Positions 24,901 to 36,841 of a DNA stretch of 64,000 bases are shown one piece after another. Numbering within the stretch: position 1 is the stretch's first letter; the number at the start of each line of letters is the position of its first letter. This DNA is from Litomosoides sigmodontis. Its lineage: Eukaryota; Nematoda; Chromadorea; Rhabditida; Onchocercidae. The stretch covers positions 5,045,317 to 5,109,316 of the forward strand of contig OY718804.1 in assembly GCA_963070105.1 (NCBI GenBank), written 5' to 3'. Both the position numbers and the translations under genes were made by a program. Under the pieces are notes generated by a model. That model had not been told where the DNA came from. It searched no databases and worked only from the letters and a program-made list of their open reading frames with translations.

Positions 24901-27900
24901 ATATTACCCTGAGGTCGGGGAGACTGAAAACATTACGATTTGTTTCTTTTACTAGGTGAAAGAAAAACGCGTAATCAACCTATCGAAGACCTGCACAGCA
25001 TCTTTTTAAAAATGAAAAATAATTGAAAATGACGGTGCAGGCAAGTGAACACGATACTTATTTAAGTGAAATAGACAAAACTGTAAAAACAGTAAAATGA
25101 AAACTTACTTCCTTAAGTGTTCTATGCAGGTTCCAGGTTTGAAACATGCAACGCCACCTCAAAAGGACAGACAATTATTAAAAAATTTGGAAATGAAAAA
25201 AGATTGCCGCTAATCTCTAGAAATAAATGCAGCAGAAATCCAATTTCGAAATTCCAAATCTTCGCAATTTCGATCGTAACATAATGCATAAAACAAATTT
25301 AAATTCTGCATAAAATTAAAGAAGAAACGAACCATAAGTACAAACTGCTGCATCAAGTCCAGAGGCTCGTCCATGTATTAGCGATTCAGCTGCAGCTGAC
25401 CATTTCCTGATCATGTCCAGATGATGATCTTCCCACGTCAGTGACCCTTCATCATTTACCTGTATAGATCAAAGAGTAACAAATACTATCTCAAAAACAA
25501 CTAAACTGTTCCAAAGTAAATTCCAAAACAATCTAATGTTCTCTTATTAACCTTATTAGACACATAAAAATACTGTCCAATGAGAAAAATAAGCAAAAAT
25601 TTCCGCTTCACAGCGAGCATTTTTATACTGAAAGTCGTGAAAGACTCATTTCACTTTAATTATAGTGGATACACGTAAAAATATGCTTCATTTTAGGCTT
25701 CGCTTCTTTTCAATTCAATAACAACTTTCTGAATGTTTCAGTGCAAAAACGACCGGAGCTATTTTTTAACTGCTAAAATTACCAGTAGTGTTTCACTTAG
25801 TCAATTCGTTTTTCTCAACAAGCCATTCTACTGCAATATGTCGTAAAATATTTTGATAACAACTGGTACGATGAACTCCAAAGTTATGATCGAAATCAGA
25901 CATTCAGCATTATACCTCACTGCACTTAGAACTGGAATATTTTCCTATCGTACTGCTGATGGTACTGATAATTGATGACTAGTGTTCAATGATTTATTCT
26001 TAAAAACGAAAAATAGTAAACAACAAAAACATAAAAATCAAGCACTTACAGGAATTGACGGAGCAGGAATCAAACCAGCTGTTTGTAACAATGCAGCAGT
26101 AACGCAAACACAGTAAGCTCCTGAACATGATGGATTAGTATCAAACTTTCCATAAAAAAATGAATTAAATTGAAATTAGTAAAATTTTTCTCTGATAAAA
26201 TTAATTCCAGTTTTGTGAGAGAATGGTGATATTTCACTTTGATGCATTCACAATATTACCTGATGAACCGAGACCAACACAAGAGGGAAGTTTAAAGCGT
26301 ATGGTAACTTTTACAGCGAGTATATCCCTGAAAAACTCACTGACATTTAGTGGGGTAGTATGTAATATACTTATAAACTGAATAAGAATGAAGCAGTAGT
26401 TCATTATTGAGCAAAATTAATCGGAAATCAAAAGGAAAATTTTTAAATAACTACTGTATTACCTTAAATATTTGAAGAGTAACATATCAACAGATTATGA
26501 ATTCAAGGACAAACTTTTTTCGTTGCACTACACCGAGGAGAAGGTACCAAAAGGCTAGTATTGCCAAATGTTGTACACCGCATTGATCCTCACACGATCC
26601 GCTTAATTTTCGAGCTATAGGCACAAGTAATTCGAGGGATGGTGGCGATCCGTCATCAACCGTGTGTTCTAAAAGCAAAATGAAAAAAAAAAAGAATTAA
26701 AATGAAACAAATGTGTTTTTAGTCAACTGTATAAAAAAAACTACTTCAATTTCAAATAATCAAAAGTTACAAAAACTGGATGCAACTAATCCTAAAATAA
26801 AATTCCAAAATAAAATGTTGTCGTCCTTTCTTTTCAAAAAAAAAGAAATTATTTATTTGCGAGAAAAAAAAAGCATTATAAATATCCAAATTTTGCTAAT
26901 CAAATAAAAATGGTAATTGTGTATAAAACGATTAAAGTTATTCACATTGAATTATTTTCCGCATTCTAATTCAATTTGTTTTTTTTATGACGGAGAGGGG
27001 GGGGGGGGGTTGAATTGAATTGAAAAAGCGAACCAGAAAGACGTTCACCGGCTCGCAAAAGATCCTTCAACAACCAGGTTTTTTCAACACCTAGAGCAGG
27101 TAAAGATAAATATATCCTGCCATCTGCTGAAGTGAATAAGCTAACATAAGTGCGCAAATCTATAGAGCCAGCAACTGCCGTCTGCAACAAAAAAAATATA
27201 ATTAATAAAATAAATTGCAATACGCTCTTTCAAATCAATATTTATTGCTTAACAAACAAACAAATTATTTTCACTAAGAGTTTACATCGATCACTTAGTG
27301 CGACAAATTAGCACAAATTTGTGTGATTGTTGACGAAACACACTGAATAAATGCCGATCTCAAGTAGTACATGCCATATAGGTCGCTTTATTTATCGATA
27401 TATTGCAAAAATTGTACGGATAAGAACAAACTCTAGATTTTCACCCCTTCTTTCCATGCATTTGAAATTTTAATCAAAAATTTCACAAAGTGCTTAGAGC
27501 TAAAATACAAATTGGAAAGTAAAGAGAAAAAAGGAAAATGAAACAGACCCGTCCGTAGACGACAGCATGTTCACCAAATAAGATAATCTTCCCTGGAGCA
27601 CTAATATACAATCCACCAGAGGAACTTGATAAAGATCGCATTGACGATGTATGCGTGCCGCTGTTAGCCGTCAAAGGACGGGACGATGATGCCGGTGAAT
27701 TGTGAACTGAAATATCGAAAAGTTTTTGGCCTTCGAAGTTACTACATTTTTCTTCTCTTCTTTCTACAATGAGAAAAACAATTAATTGGGAATATTTCCG
27801 AATCGAACGAATTGCTTTCAATGTATCCAAAAACATGCAAAAATTGAAAGTAATTATGAATTAAAAAAAAAATATTTTCATTATCCATTAAGAGGAGGAG

Positions 27901-29754
27901 AAGAATTGATAGTTTTCGAAGAAAGCAATTACGATCTTTCAACCAACCCATCACAGCGCATACCTTCCGCAAAACTTCGATTGCAGGAAAAGAAGAGGAA
28001 AAGTATCGGATAGACAGATGGACGAGAAGAGAAGTACTAATGAGGGATGAAGAAGGTTTAAAGTGAATGTGAATGCAAATGCTGTCCCAACGATGAGTGC
28101 CAGACGTGACAACCGAGTGAAGCAACCGTATTAATAATGCAAGTCAAACATGGTAGCAATGAACTTTGGTCTTCTCCCAATCAGTACTTATCAGCGAGAG
28201 GATTAGCTTGCAGATAACAATGACTTCTACGATTTCATTTCAAAATTCAAGAGAGAAAAGAGGAGAGGAAAAAAGTGACTTAGTAAACGATGTCTGTGTA
28301 ATTTAGAAAAGAGCGATGCCGAAAACAATCCAACAACCTCTTCTCTTGTCTTGTTAGTTAGCTCGTGACTTATCCTCTTCAAAATGACGAAATTTGCTCG
28401 CTTAAACAAGAGGTGAAAGCAACTTCTTTCTCATAAAATCATTAGTTCTATACATAAACTTTCTAACTCTAACGATTGTAACACGACGCAACGCTGACGA
28501 CGCAACGCTAACGTAATCAGAATGTTACGTAAAGTAGAACAGATGATGCCGATACCTTTGCTCTCAAACACAGAAAAATTACACGCTTGAAGGTCCTGGT
28601 GACTTTGTTGAAACAAAGAAAAAAAGCAGAGAGGAAAGGAATGGAAAAATAGTAATAGCAACGGTAACTATGACTTCCTTAGAAACTATCATTTACATAC
28701 ATACATATATATATATACACTCGTACAGACATCTGGCAGTGCTGCTAATGGATAATTTCTACAACACTGGTTGTATGTGATAAAAATTTTTAATTAATTT
28801 CACTTCTTTCCATTCTACATTTGCTTAATTATATAGATATTTTGGCAAAATAAGTGTTTAATGTTTAATTAGCAAAATAATAATTTTCATGAAAACTTCG
28901 AATTCCTTTTTTTATGTCTTTTAAAGAATAAAATTATTTTAATATCACAGTTATTTGAATAAATTTCATATATGATCAATGCGAAGAGAGGAGGAGAGGA
29001 AGTGAGGTGAAATTACGTTGAAGTATGAAACGAAGCTAAAGATACAAGCAACAAAATGGCTTAACTCCTAATCCCTCCTTATTTTAAAGAGGAAAAGAAA
29101 TAAAATTTAGAAAACTATCAGCGTAATGAAAGGAAAAACGCTCAAATTGTGTATTTCATTACAGACTGTGCTGAATTAAAGGTGTCGCACAAGAAGTACA
29201 AGCAATAAATGAAGCGATGTATATGTGATGTGATGATGTGATGTGTACCATACTGCACTCCTCCACTTATTTAAATTCATCAAATTTTATTATTTAAAAT
29301 TTCGTTTGCATCTAAATTTCCGCATCATTTACGGAAAATTTCAGAAGGCACTCAGTGCCTTCTGAAACTCAGTGGTATAGCTAAAAAGAGACAACGATGA
29401 CGATAGATGTAAATGGTTGAATAAATTTAATAAAAAAAAAAGGATATAAAGGAAGAGTTGGAAGAGATCAAGTAAATATAAATAGAATTAAACGGTAATT
29501 TGAGAAGTTTTGCAACTAACTGTAAAACGTGCCTGATACCAAGTGTATATCATTGTATAAAAACAAATAACATATAACATGTGGAATTATTCAACATTTT
29601 CACGAATCGTTTAAATTTCAAAAACAAAACGAAAAGTTTGAAATTACGTACAAAATTCAAAGTGTGAAGAATTATCCACCGCAGGCGACGCTGCTACTGC
29701 TGCAAACATAGACGCTGTTGAATTAGGCTGTTGTCCACGTTTCCCTTCATCCAT
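21946..29754 (-). CDS. MVK: Mevalonate kinase with large low-complexity extensions
   Basis: Thirteen exons: 29652-29754, 27549-27706, 27034-27181, 26515-26668, 26260-26327, 26050-26120, 25333-25459, 25109-25157, 24833-24923, 24471-24647, 23200-23373, 22538-22691, 21946-22181. The product is about 569 aa against roughly 390-400 for typical enzymes. It phosphorylates mevalonate with ATP in the isoprenoid pathway that feeds dolichol, ubiquinone and protein prenylation. GHMP landmarks: SAPGKIILFGEHAVVYGR (K74, E80, H81), LPSCVGLGSSGA (201-212), SLIHGRASGLDAAVCT with catalytic D270, and KMTGAGGGGS (475-484). Extra parts are a Ser-rich N-terminal extension of about 66 aa starting MDEGKRGQQPNS, an insertion of about 80 aa (exons 10-11) before QLLIALGVGH, and a Ser/Thr-rich C-terminus. 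Cys204 stands where the GHMP ATP motif usually has G/S/T/A. The exon 3 donor could be 27049 instead (5 aa shorter). The first exon is assigned by phase (T + TT = Phe). Confidence 0.93.
26997..27009. repeat. 13-bp G homopolymer beside an MVK splice donor
   Basis: G13 on plus (C13 in the MVK pre-mRNA) begins 24 nt after the exon 3 donor at 27033. Slippage here is likely in sequencing and replication. Confidence 0.9.
29339..29367. repeat. 29-bp near-perfect inverted repeat
   Basis: A 14 bp arm beginning TTTCAGAAGG is followed by a single C and its exact reverse complement. It lies in MVK intron 1 and could form a cruciform in DNA or a tight hairpin in RNA. Confidence 0.85.
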
Positions 29755-29797
29755 CCTCAAAGTTTACCGCTATTTCTTCTTCGTCTTATCCGTTCTG

Positions 29798-29843
29798 CTA
29801 TCCTATCCTACCCTATCCTATCCTATCCTATCCTATCCTATCC
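29798..29843. repeat. (TATCC)n pentanucleotide repeat in the MVK 5' flank
   Basis: About nine units of CTATC/TATCC with one variant unit (ACCC), starting 44 bp upstream of the MVK start codon. In MVK orientation it reads (GGATA)n. Confidence 0.9.
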
Positions 29844-30020
29844 GCTCCTGTCCTACCGCTATTCTATTCTCTTCTTTTTCTGCTCTTTAATTCCTTTTTT
29901 TGAGTTAGCGTCGAACTGCTGCAACACAATCATTTTTAGGAATGTTAAATTTTTTGAACTTACCAATTTGCCAATTACTAATGAAAATTAGCATGAAAAA
30001 GGGGGAATGAAAGAGGGAAC

Positions 30021-30041
30021 GAGAGAGAGAGAGAGAGAGAG
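30021..30041. repeat. (GA)n microsatellite
   Basis: About ten GA units, in a purine-rich context extending to 30054. Confidence 0.9.
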
Positions 30042-30302
30042 CAAGAGAGAGAAAAAGCAATTGCTATAATCGATCGATTATTTATTTCAGTTCTCATTTT
30101 ATCACTTATGAATAAATAAATCAATGAATCGATCAGTCGTATTCTCGTTGGTATGCAAATCTTCCTCCGCAAGATTGCCTAACTTCCATCGATCTGTTTT
30201 GAAAATGAACAATTTGATGAAGCCAAATTGCTGACAAACAAAGATGAGAAAACAGCCGATAAAACGCGTTCACCCAATTCGCTGCTTCTATTTCAATGTG
30301 CT

Positions 30303-30304
<2 letters not shown>

Positions 30305-30334
<30 letters not shown>
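30305..30334. repeat. (AC)15 microsatellite
   Basis: 30 bp of uninterrupted AC. Confidence 0.93.
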
Positions 30335-30336
<2 letters not shown>

Positions 30337-31215
30337 CGGTTGTACGTTTAGGATGTTCGTATTGTGGTTAAAGCCCAGAAATTACAGGCCTTATTTCAGC
30401 AATTATTGGCCTTTTTTTTTTAAAAAAAAATTTGTCTGATTAAAATAATTTTATAGATTGTTTGTGTATGCTTCAATCCTATCTCATAAAACTTTTCTCA
30501 TTTGCCACAATTCATTCACGGATGAATTTTCGTTGATTAATTTAATTAACTTAGTAGCTGCAACGCATTTTACGTCTGCTAGACACGTAAGTGAGGGGGA
30601 AAAATGATGTGACAATAGACTATACTATTTGAGAGATATATGAAATCTTAATTTCGCCAGTTCCGTAGTGCTAGTGCTAGTGCTGTTGTTGTTATCAATC
30701 GGATGTGAATGTGAAGAAGGAGAGGAGAAGGTACGAGCAGTTGAAATGAAGCAGTGGATGATGGTGATGATGTCCTTGGACAAATTGATTTTAAAGTCTA
30801 AATGAGCAGCAATTTGCATTTAATTTGGGATATGTGTTGTGCAATTTCGAACTGAGCTCTTTCCACTCTCAACGAGGAATGGCAATGAATGCTGTTAGCC
30901 TAGCGGAGCGTCAGCCAGCCAAAAGAGCCCTAATTCCTGAGCCAGTCGAGAAGTGCTTATATTCACAATTGCAACACTGTAAATGCAATAAGGAAATATG
31001 AAGAGAATTTAATTTATTGAAGCACAGCCTATTGCGAAACAGTTATCACTTGAAATGTGTGAAAATTAAACCTCTCAGTTGAATTAGAAGAAATGAGAAA
31101 ATGATAATTATCTACTTGAAATGCTCGATTATTCTCTCTATCTCTCACAGTATGAATTCTACAAAAATTGATTATACTTCAGATAACATAACATGTTTTT
31201 TAAGATATGTTAAAT

Positions 31216-31223
<8 letters not shown>

Positions 31224-31249
<26 letters not shown>
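31224..31249. repeat. (GA)13 microsatellite
   Basis: 26 bp of uninterrupted GA. Confidence 0.92.
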
Positions 31250-34200
31250 ATTGCCTGTTCAAGGAGATGAATTCCTCGGAGTGAGACGAAACGAGAAATG
31301 AAGGAGGGAAAGGAGGGAGTAGGAGCTGGAAGGAAAGTTTTATTGGCCTTTAGGCATAGTGGCAGAAGATAAGTAGGGCCAAAAATGGAACAAAGTTAGT
31401 GCCAAGAGAATGAATTATTACTTTACTTGGGAAATTCATTTTTATTCCGATTTCTCCTTCTCCTTGTGTTCTGCCGTCCCTCTCCTCCTCTTCGGTGCTT
31501 GAAAGGGAAGTCTAATTTACGCTACTTCTCCTCTACTTGTAGATGGAATACACTTGCAAGAGAGGGAGAAAGAAGAGAAGATAAGGGTGAAAAGAAATAT
31601 GGTAGATTAAATCACTGAACTAAAATTGAAACTTCGCTGAGATTTTTGCAGTGACAAAAATGTTGCTGAAATGATGAATGGTACTTACTACAATGAATTA
31701 ATTGAATTAAATGCCGAACTGCTGTACTCTATCACTGACTGAATTTCATACTAAATTTTTCACAATTGAAATAACGTTAATCATCGGATACAAGCTTGAA
31801 AAGTTTCTTTGCTCCTTTTTTTAAACAGCTAATGTTAAAAGCACTGATGTGAATGTGTTCTGTGAAACCTTTTTGTCCTATTTAACAAGCAAATTAAATT
31901 ATTAAAAAAATTTTTTCGAAAATCTTCTGAAAATAATTCATTCTCCGATGGTGCAGTGCACGAGAGTTTTGAATAAAATCAAATTTGCTACGAAATTTTT
32001 CAAAAAGAAAATTTCATTCCTTTCATTGAAAGTCAACAATATCACTTCTGACAGATCTATTTCGCTGAATTTCCCTCTTTTCTCAGCCACTTCTATAATT
32101 TATTTATTTTTGATGAAATTAAGTTTTATGACAAAAACACAACCACGAAAAATGGAAGAAAAAAGCGAAGGGAGAAACTCGGAAAATTGCAGTACGTAAA
32201 TTTCAGAAAGTATGGGAATATTTTGGCAACAAGAAATTCTTGAATAATGCGAAGCAATTTTACGATTTTTTTTTTGGAAATTTCAGTGATCGAAGGAAAC
32301 GGAAAGAGAAGAGAACCTATGAGGGAATTGTAATACGGAGAGGAGGAAATCTCGAAGGGATAAGCCGAGATCCCTACGGTCATCATCGTCCCTCGCATTG
32401 CATTTGCAATTTAAGAAAGTGGAGTGCATGTATGACATAAAAGGGGAAAAATTATAAGCCTAAGTCCGTGCGTTGTGCAATTTTTTCACTTTCAAAATTT
32501 TATGGTTTCTCTACTATGGGCTCTTTTGCGCTAAATTCAAAGCTATAAGTTTTTTTTCCTAATTCTATTAAATATTCAAAAATGGGATAAAATACAAAAA
32601 TTTTATGTTTGAATTCAAAATCTGATAACAATTATGGTAATATTTTATCAATCTTTTTGAAAGTGAATGAAAAAGGAAAATGCTATAAATGAAATTGGAT
32701 AACTGAATAGGGCGGTTAAATTGAAATGGAAAATTTATGGGATATGTTATTTAAATGACAGATAATTTCAATCTTTTGGATTAGAAACAAATAAAATCCG
32801 AAGCGTTGGATAAATGGATGTCATCGAAAAAATAATAATAATAAATATAATAATATTAAAAGAATGTTGAAGGAATGGACCAATGTGATTGGATCTTTCC
32901 CATTTTGTTAATTTTTAAAATTAACTTTTTCATTCACTGAGATATTACAAGTAATATAATCTTCCATAATGCTTGTAAAAATACAAATACAAAATTATTG
33001 TGTGTATAAAATAAGAAAATCATTAAGTCATTGTCAGTACGACAAATGAGCACTTGCACCTTTTTCTTTTTCCCTCTCTCCCTCTCTCTCTCTCTCATGT
33101 TATGCTACTATTTTCACAAGAAAAAATTTTTGAAAGTTCTCCACAAATAAAACAAAAGGGATGAAAGTTAAGTAGCAAATTATTTGTGCGCGTGTAAAAA
33201 AAAAAACATTTCGATTATAAATATTTAAAAGAAGCTTCAAGCTAAATTTAAAAAGACTTTTAGATATAAAATTTCACTTTTGATCATCGGATATCCGAGC
33301 TCTGTGAGCTACGACGAACATTGTAGCTTTGATCTGTCAAGTAAGATGGAGAGTATTTCAAGGAACTTACTCTTCATCAAATGCATATTCACCGAGAAAA
33401 TACTCTTATGAAAGATACATCAGCGAAAGGGAGGGAGTGACAGTTAAAATTAAGAAGTTAGAAATTACCAAGAATAATTCAAAGCTAACTAACTATATTA
33501 ATGAGCTAATATGTCTCGTGTAATATCATTTTTTTGAAGCAAAAATGTGGTGCTTCAAAATTCTTCTGAATGAAATATTAAAATTTGAATTCGATGTTCA
33601 GAAGAAGTATCGATAGAGAAATAAGCCAACCTTCGGAATGTCGACGAAATACCATTTTCAGTATGCTTTTATTGAAACTCAAAAACTGTTAATGTCGCAG
33701 TAGAGAGGATTGAATCGCTGATGGAAATAATGACGAAATGACCGGAAAGTGGAAGTGGAATAATTTCGGAGGATTCATTGACCACCGAGTCTCTGATAGT
33801 CCAGAATTTTAGATTTAGGTTAGTTAGAAAGGCTATGCCTGCTTTTGACAGATTCAAGGTAATACGCTGATTGCTTCCGTTGCAACTTCAATTTTAGATG
33901 ACCTGAAATTCAATTCATCCACTCAAGCCAAAGCAAATCATTGTAAAGCGATAACGCTGAAGTATTAATGATTATTATCACTGAACGGATCGCATATATC
34001 ACTTTTACATCATGCCATTATTACAACAAAACACTGTCCTTTTTTCCCTCACAAACGCAAAGCCGCACTTGCTTTCGAACAGCAAGCGGCATGCGTTACG
34101 CATTCGTCCCGAACTTCCTTTCCGGACGGAATGACAGTGAATTAATCCATTTATTTTTTCGAGAAATTTTCATTGCATTATTGGCAGTGAAAATTGAGTG

Positions 34201-35420
34201 TTGTTTGGTATCGGTGCTAACAATATTTTAATTGAATTGAAATTTAAAAAGGTCAAAAATGATCGGTTATTTTGTTATTTAAATAATAAAAAAGAAGTTT
34301 TAAAAGCTTCTTTTTTTTTGTTTCCTTTAAATTAATTGACATAAAATATGAATCGCATTTGAAATACCTCTGATATTACTTTGTGCACAAAGTGAAGGAA
34401 AAGAGAGAGGGCAAACATTTGACTGCTGAAAGACTGACTGTACAACAAGGTGCTGAATATTTGGTGTGGACGATAAAGTACACGTACTTAAACTTATGCC
34501 TGAGGCTTTTTCACTTCTCACTTTTCTGTATGATTTTAAAAAACAGTTTTTTTGCCTAACCTTATTTACACATTTCAACAAGTATACCGAATATATATAT
34601 ATATGTGGACGTTTTAAGTAATTAATGGAATTAATTTCGTTATTGTTATGTAAAAGGATTACTGCATTAATGATTGCTATGTTATTGTTGAGGAAAAAAG
34701 AAAGCAGATTGAGTGAAGATGGATGATTTAAATTAGAAGAATTGAATGTGTTTAATTAAATGCTCCTCACACTATCATTAGTCTAATTGACAGACAGTTA
34801 GAGTAGTTAGTAATCAACTGGAAATTAGGCCTAAAAAGTGTTTTGAAATTTAGGAAAACTCCACGTAACTAATCCCTGTGGGCCCAATCACCCATCAAAC
34901 TCTTTCAATGCCATGCTTATTCTTATTTTCCCTACGAAATAAAGCAAAAAAAAAAGCCAGCAATTACTAAATTTCTGTGTAGGAAATCTAATTAATTTCA
35001 GTAATTATCAGACTGATAATCTTTAAATGATTGAGAAGAAATGAAAAATTTTAAATAATTCAGTCTAGTTGTCTACTCCAGCAAGAACCGATAATAAGTT
35101 TTTAATGAGATAATAGAGCTAACAGCAATAAGGTAGGTGGTTATTCGCTTGACTTCAACCAGTGCTGGGCTATTGCAAAAAAAATGAAAATGAAAAAATA
35201 GTGAGGGAATGGCGAGAATGAGGGAACATAGGAAATTTTGAAAGGATTGGGAAAGTATGAATTTAAAGCAGTTTTAAGCAGCTATCCAATAATCATCTCA
35301 TTGCTACTTCAAAGACGAATGAAGTGAGGAAGAGGGATGCAGAGAGGGAAGGCTTGGAAAACAAACTGCCTCGAAGCGAATTTCTTAAATCCTTGGAGAT
35401 GAGATGATGCGAGGCCTCAG

Positions 35421-35482
35421 TATCCGTCCATCCATCCGTCCATCCATCTGTCCATCCATCCGCCCATCCATCATTCATTCAT
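35421..35482. repeat. (GTCC/ATCC)n tetranucleotide repeat
   Basis: About 15 units alternating between CATC and CGTC variants, decaying into CATT. On minus it yields a spurious WTDG/WADG repeat ORF. Confidence 0.9.
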
Positions 35483-36353
35483 TTTTTGTTTGTTAGCCAA
35501 AAAAGTAAAATTTGAAAGTTTGTCAGTGAAAGAGAAATCACAAACAAACAAACAATGTCGTATAGAAATTAATTTTTGAAAATTGTATGGACATTTATTA
35601 GTGAGTAACATTTATCCGTTGACAATAGCTAATATGATAGCGACAGTGATAACGAATAAAATGGGTAAATGAGAGTTAACTTTTACCAATGTTAAGATTA
35701 TGTGCAAAACAAAAGCAAGCACAATTCGATCCCTAGCAGTGATATACTGATAATTGATATCATTTAAAAAGCGAAATATCAGTGAAGCAATTTCGTCACT
35801 GACGGCAAGTGATTACGTAGTGAGTTCTAAATGAATATTTCCCCAGGAAAGGAAGCAGTCGATTGGAGAAAAGAAAATTTTAGATAAGTTCATTACTGCA
35901 CCAATAAATTAGCGCTGGCAAAATATTTCTATGCAAAGAATTAGCAAAAGTTGCATGTATCTTAAGATTTAGCTGCTAATATTTTACTGAAATTATAATA
36001 ATCATCGATTAGCTAATAAAACTAAAAGAAAGACAAAAGAAGATATTTTAAGGCATAACTGAAAATTTTAATGAACGCTTCACTTTCTCATTTGTAAACT
36101 TCTCCCTTTCATTACATAGCTTACTTAATTTTTAAGAAACAGTGACAGAGAGGAAGGGAGAGAGAGAGAGAGAGAGGGAGAGAGATGTTGGACTAAATTA
36201 TCAATTCATAAAGATAATAGCTTGTGAAACAGAATGAAGAAGGATTGGGGAATTCATGACAATTATCTGTAACGAAATTTCCGGCTTACCTCTGCGTTGC
36301 TAGTGTGAAACAGGTATTGCTGACATTCTTATTGATCGAAGAGAAGCGCTTCT

Positions 36354-36401
36354 CTCCCTCTCTCTCTCTCTTTCTCCCTTTCTCCCTCTCTCTCTTTCAC
36401 T
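36354..36401. repeat. CT-rich polypyrimidine tract
   Basis: Imperfect CTCTCT/TTTCTC/CCCTCT array. A complementary GA-rich tract lies 170 bp upstream at about 36146-36186, so the two could pair. Confidence 0.8.
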
Positions 36402-36763
36402 TTTCTCACTTCAAACGAATGAAGGGAGTTTTTTTTTTTTTTTGTGAAACAATGCTAAACATTCGAAGAGATGAACAAACAGTTTAGCTTTGAGGAAATG
36501 AAAGAGTTATGAAATGAAATTTGAAATTGCCGTGACTAAACAAATCTCACTTCACCTCCCATTCATTCACTCAACAGTTGGCCTGATGAATTAATACTTA
36601 CTGAAAAAGATATCCAAATTCAAATTTATTCAAAGTGGAATTTCTCCTCCCTTTGCAACTACTAGTTGAAGCAATAATTTTAAATTCAACAAATGTCCCT
36701 CACTCTTCAACTACTTTCCTACAATATATCAAGTTGCGTATTTTCAAATTCTGCCTAATCGCA

Positions 36764-36841
36764 GTGAGGGTCGGAGGTCGGGGGTTAGGGGTCAGGGGTC
36801 GAGAGTTGGGGGTCGGGGGTCGGGGGAGGAGGAGGAGGGGC
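36764..36841 (+). repeat. G-rich tract with G-quadruplex potential
   Basis: Successive GGGGG, GGGG, GGGG, GGGGG, GGGGG, GGGGG and GGGG runs are separated by short TTA, TCA, TC and AGG-type loops on the plus strand, in otherwise AT-rich DNA. The first three runs are three bases apart and the later ones two apart. Confidence 0.8.

Larger units (their letters stand above)
29755..33999. other. Gene-poor region, part 1
   Basis: MVK upstream flank. It holds GA (30021-30041), CA (30305-30334) and AG (31224-31249) microsatellites and polypyrimidine stretches. Frames such as 31427-31618 (plus), 31948-32199 (plus), 32126-32398 (minus) and 33669-33857 (minus) have no splice-junction or motif support. 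I see no exon I can defend. Confidence 0.45.

Noticed and set aside
27742..28125. 127-aa minus ORF in MVK intron 1
   Set aside because: It does not join the exon chain. The real exon 1 (29652-29754) joins exon 2 through a GTACGT donor in phase.
34288..34316. Stem-loop AAAAAAGAAG/CTTCTTTTTT resembling a bacterial terminator
   Set aside because: The genome is eukaryotic; an A/T-dominated hairpin in AT-rich DNA is expected by chance.
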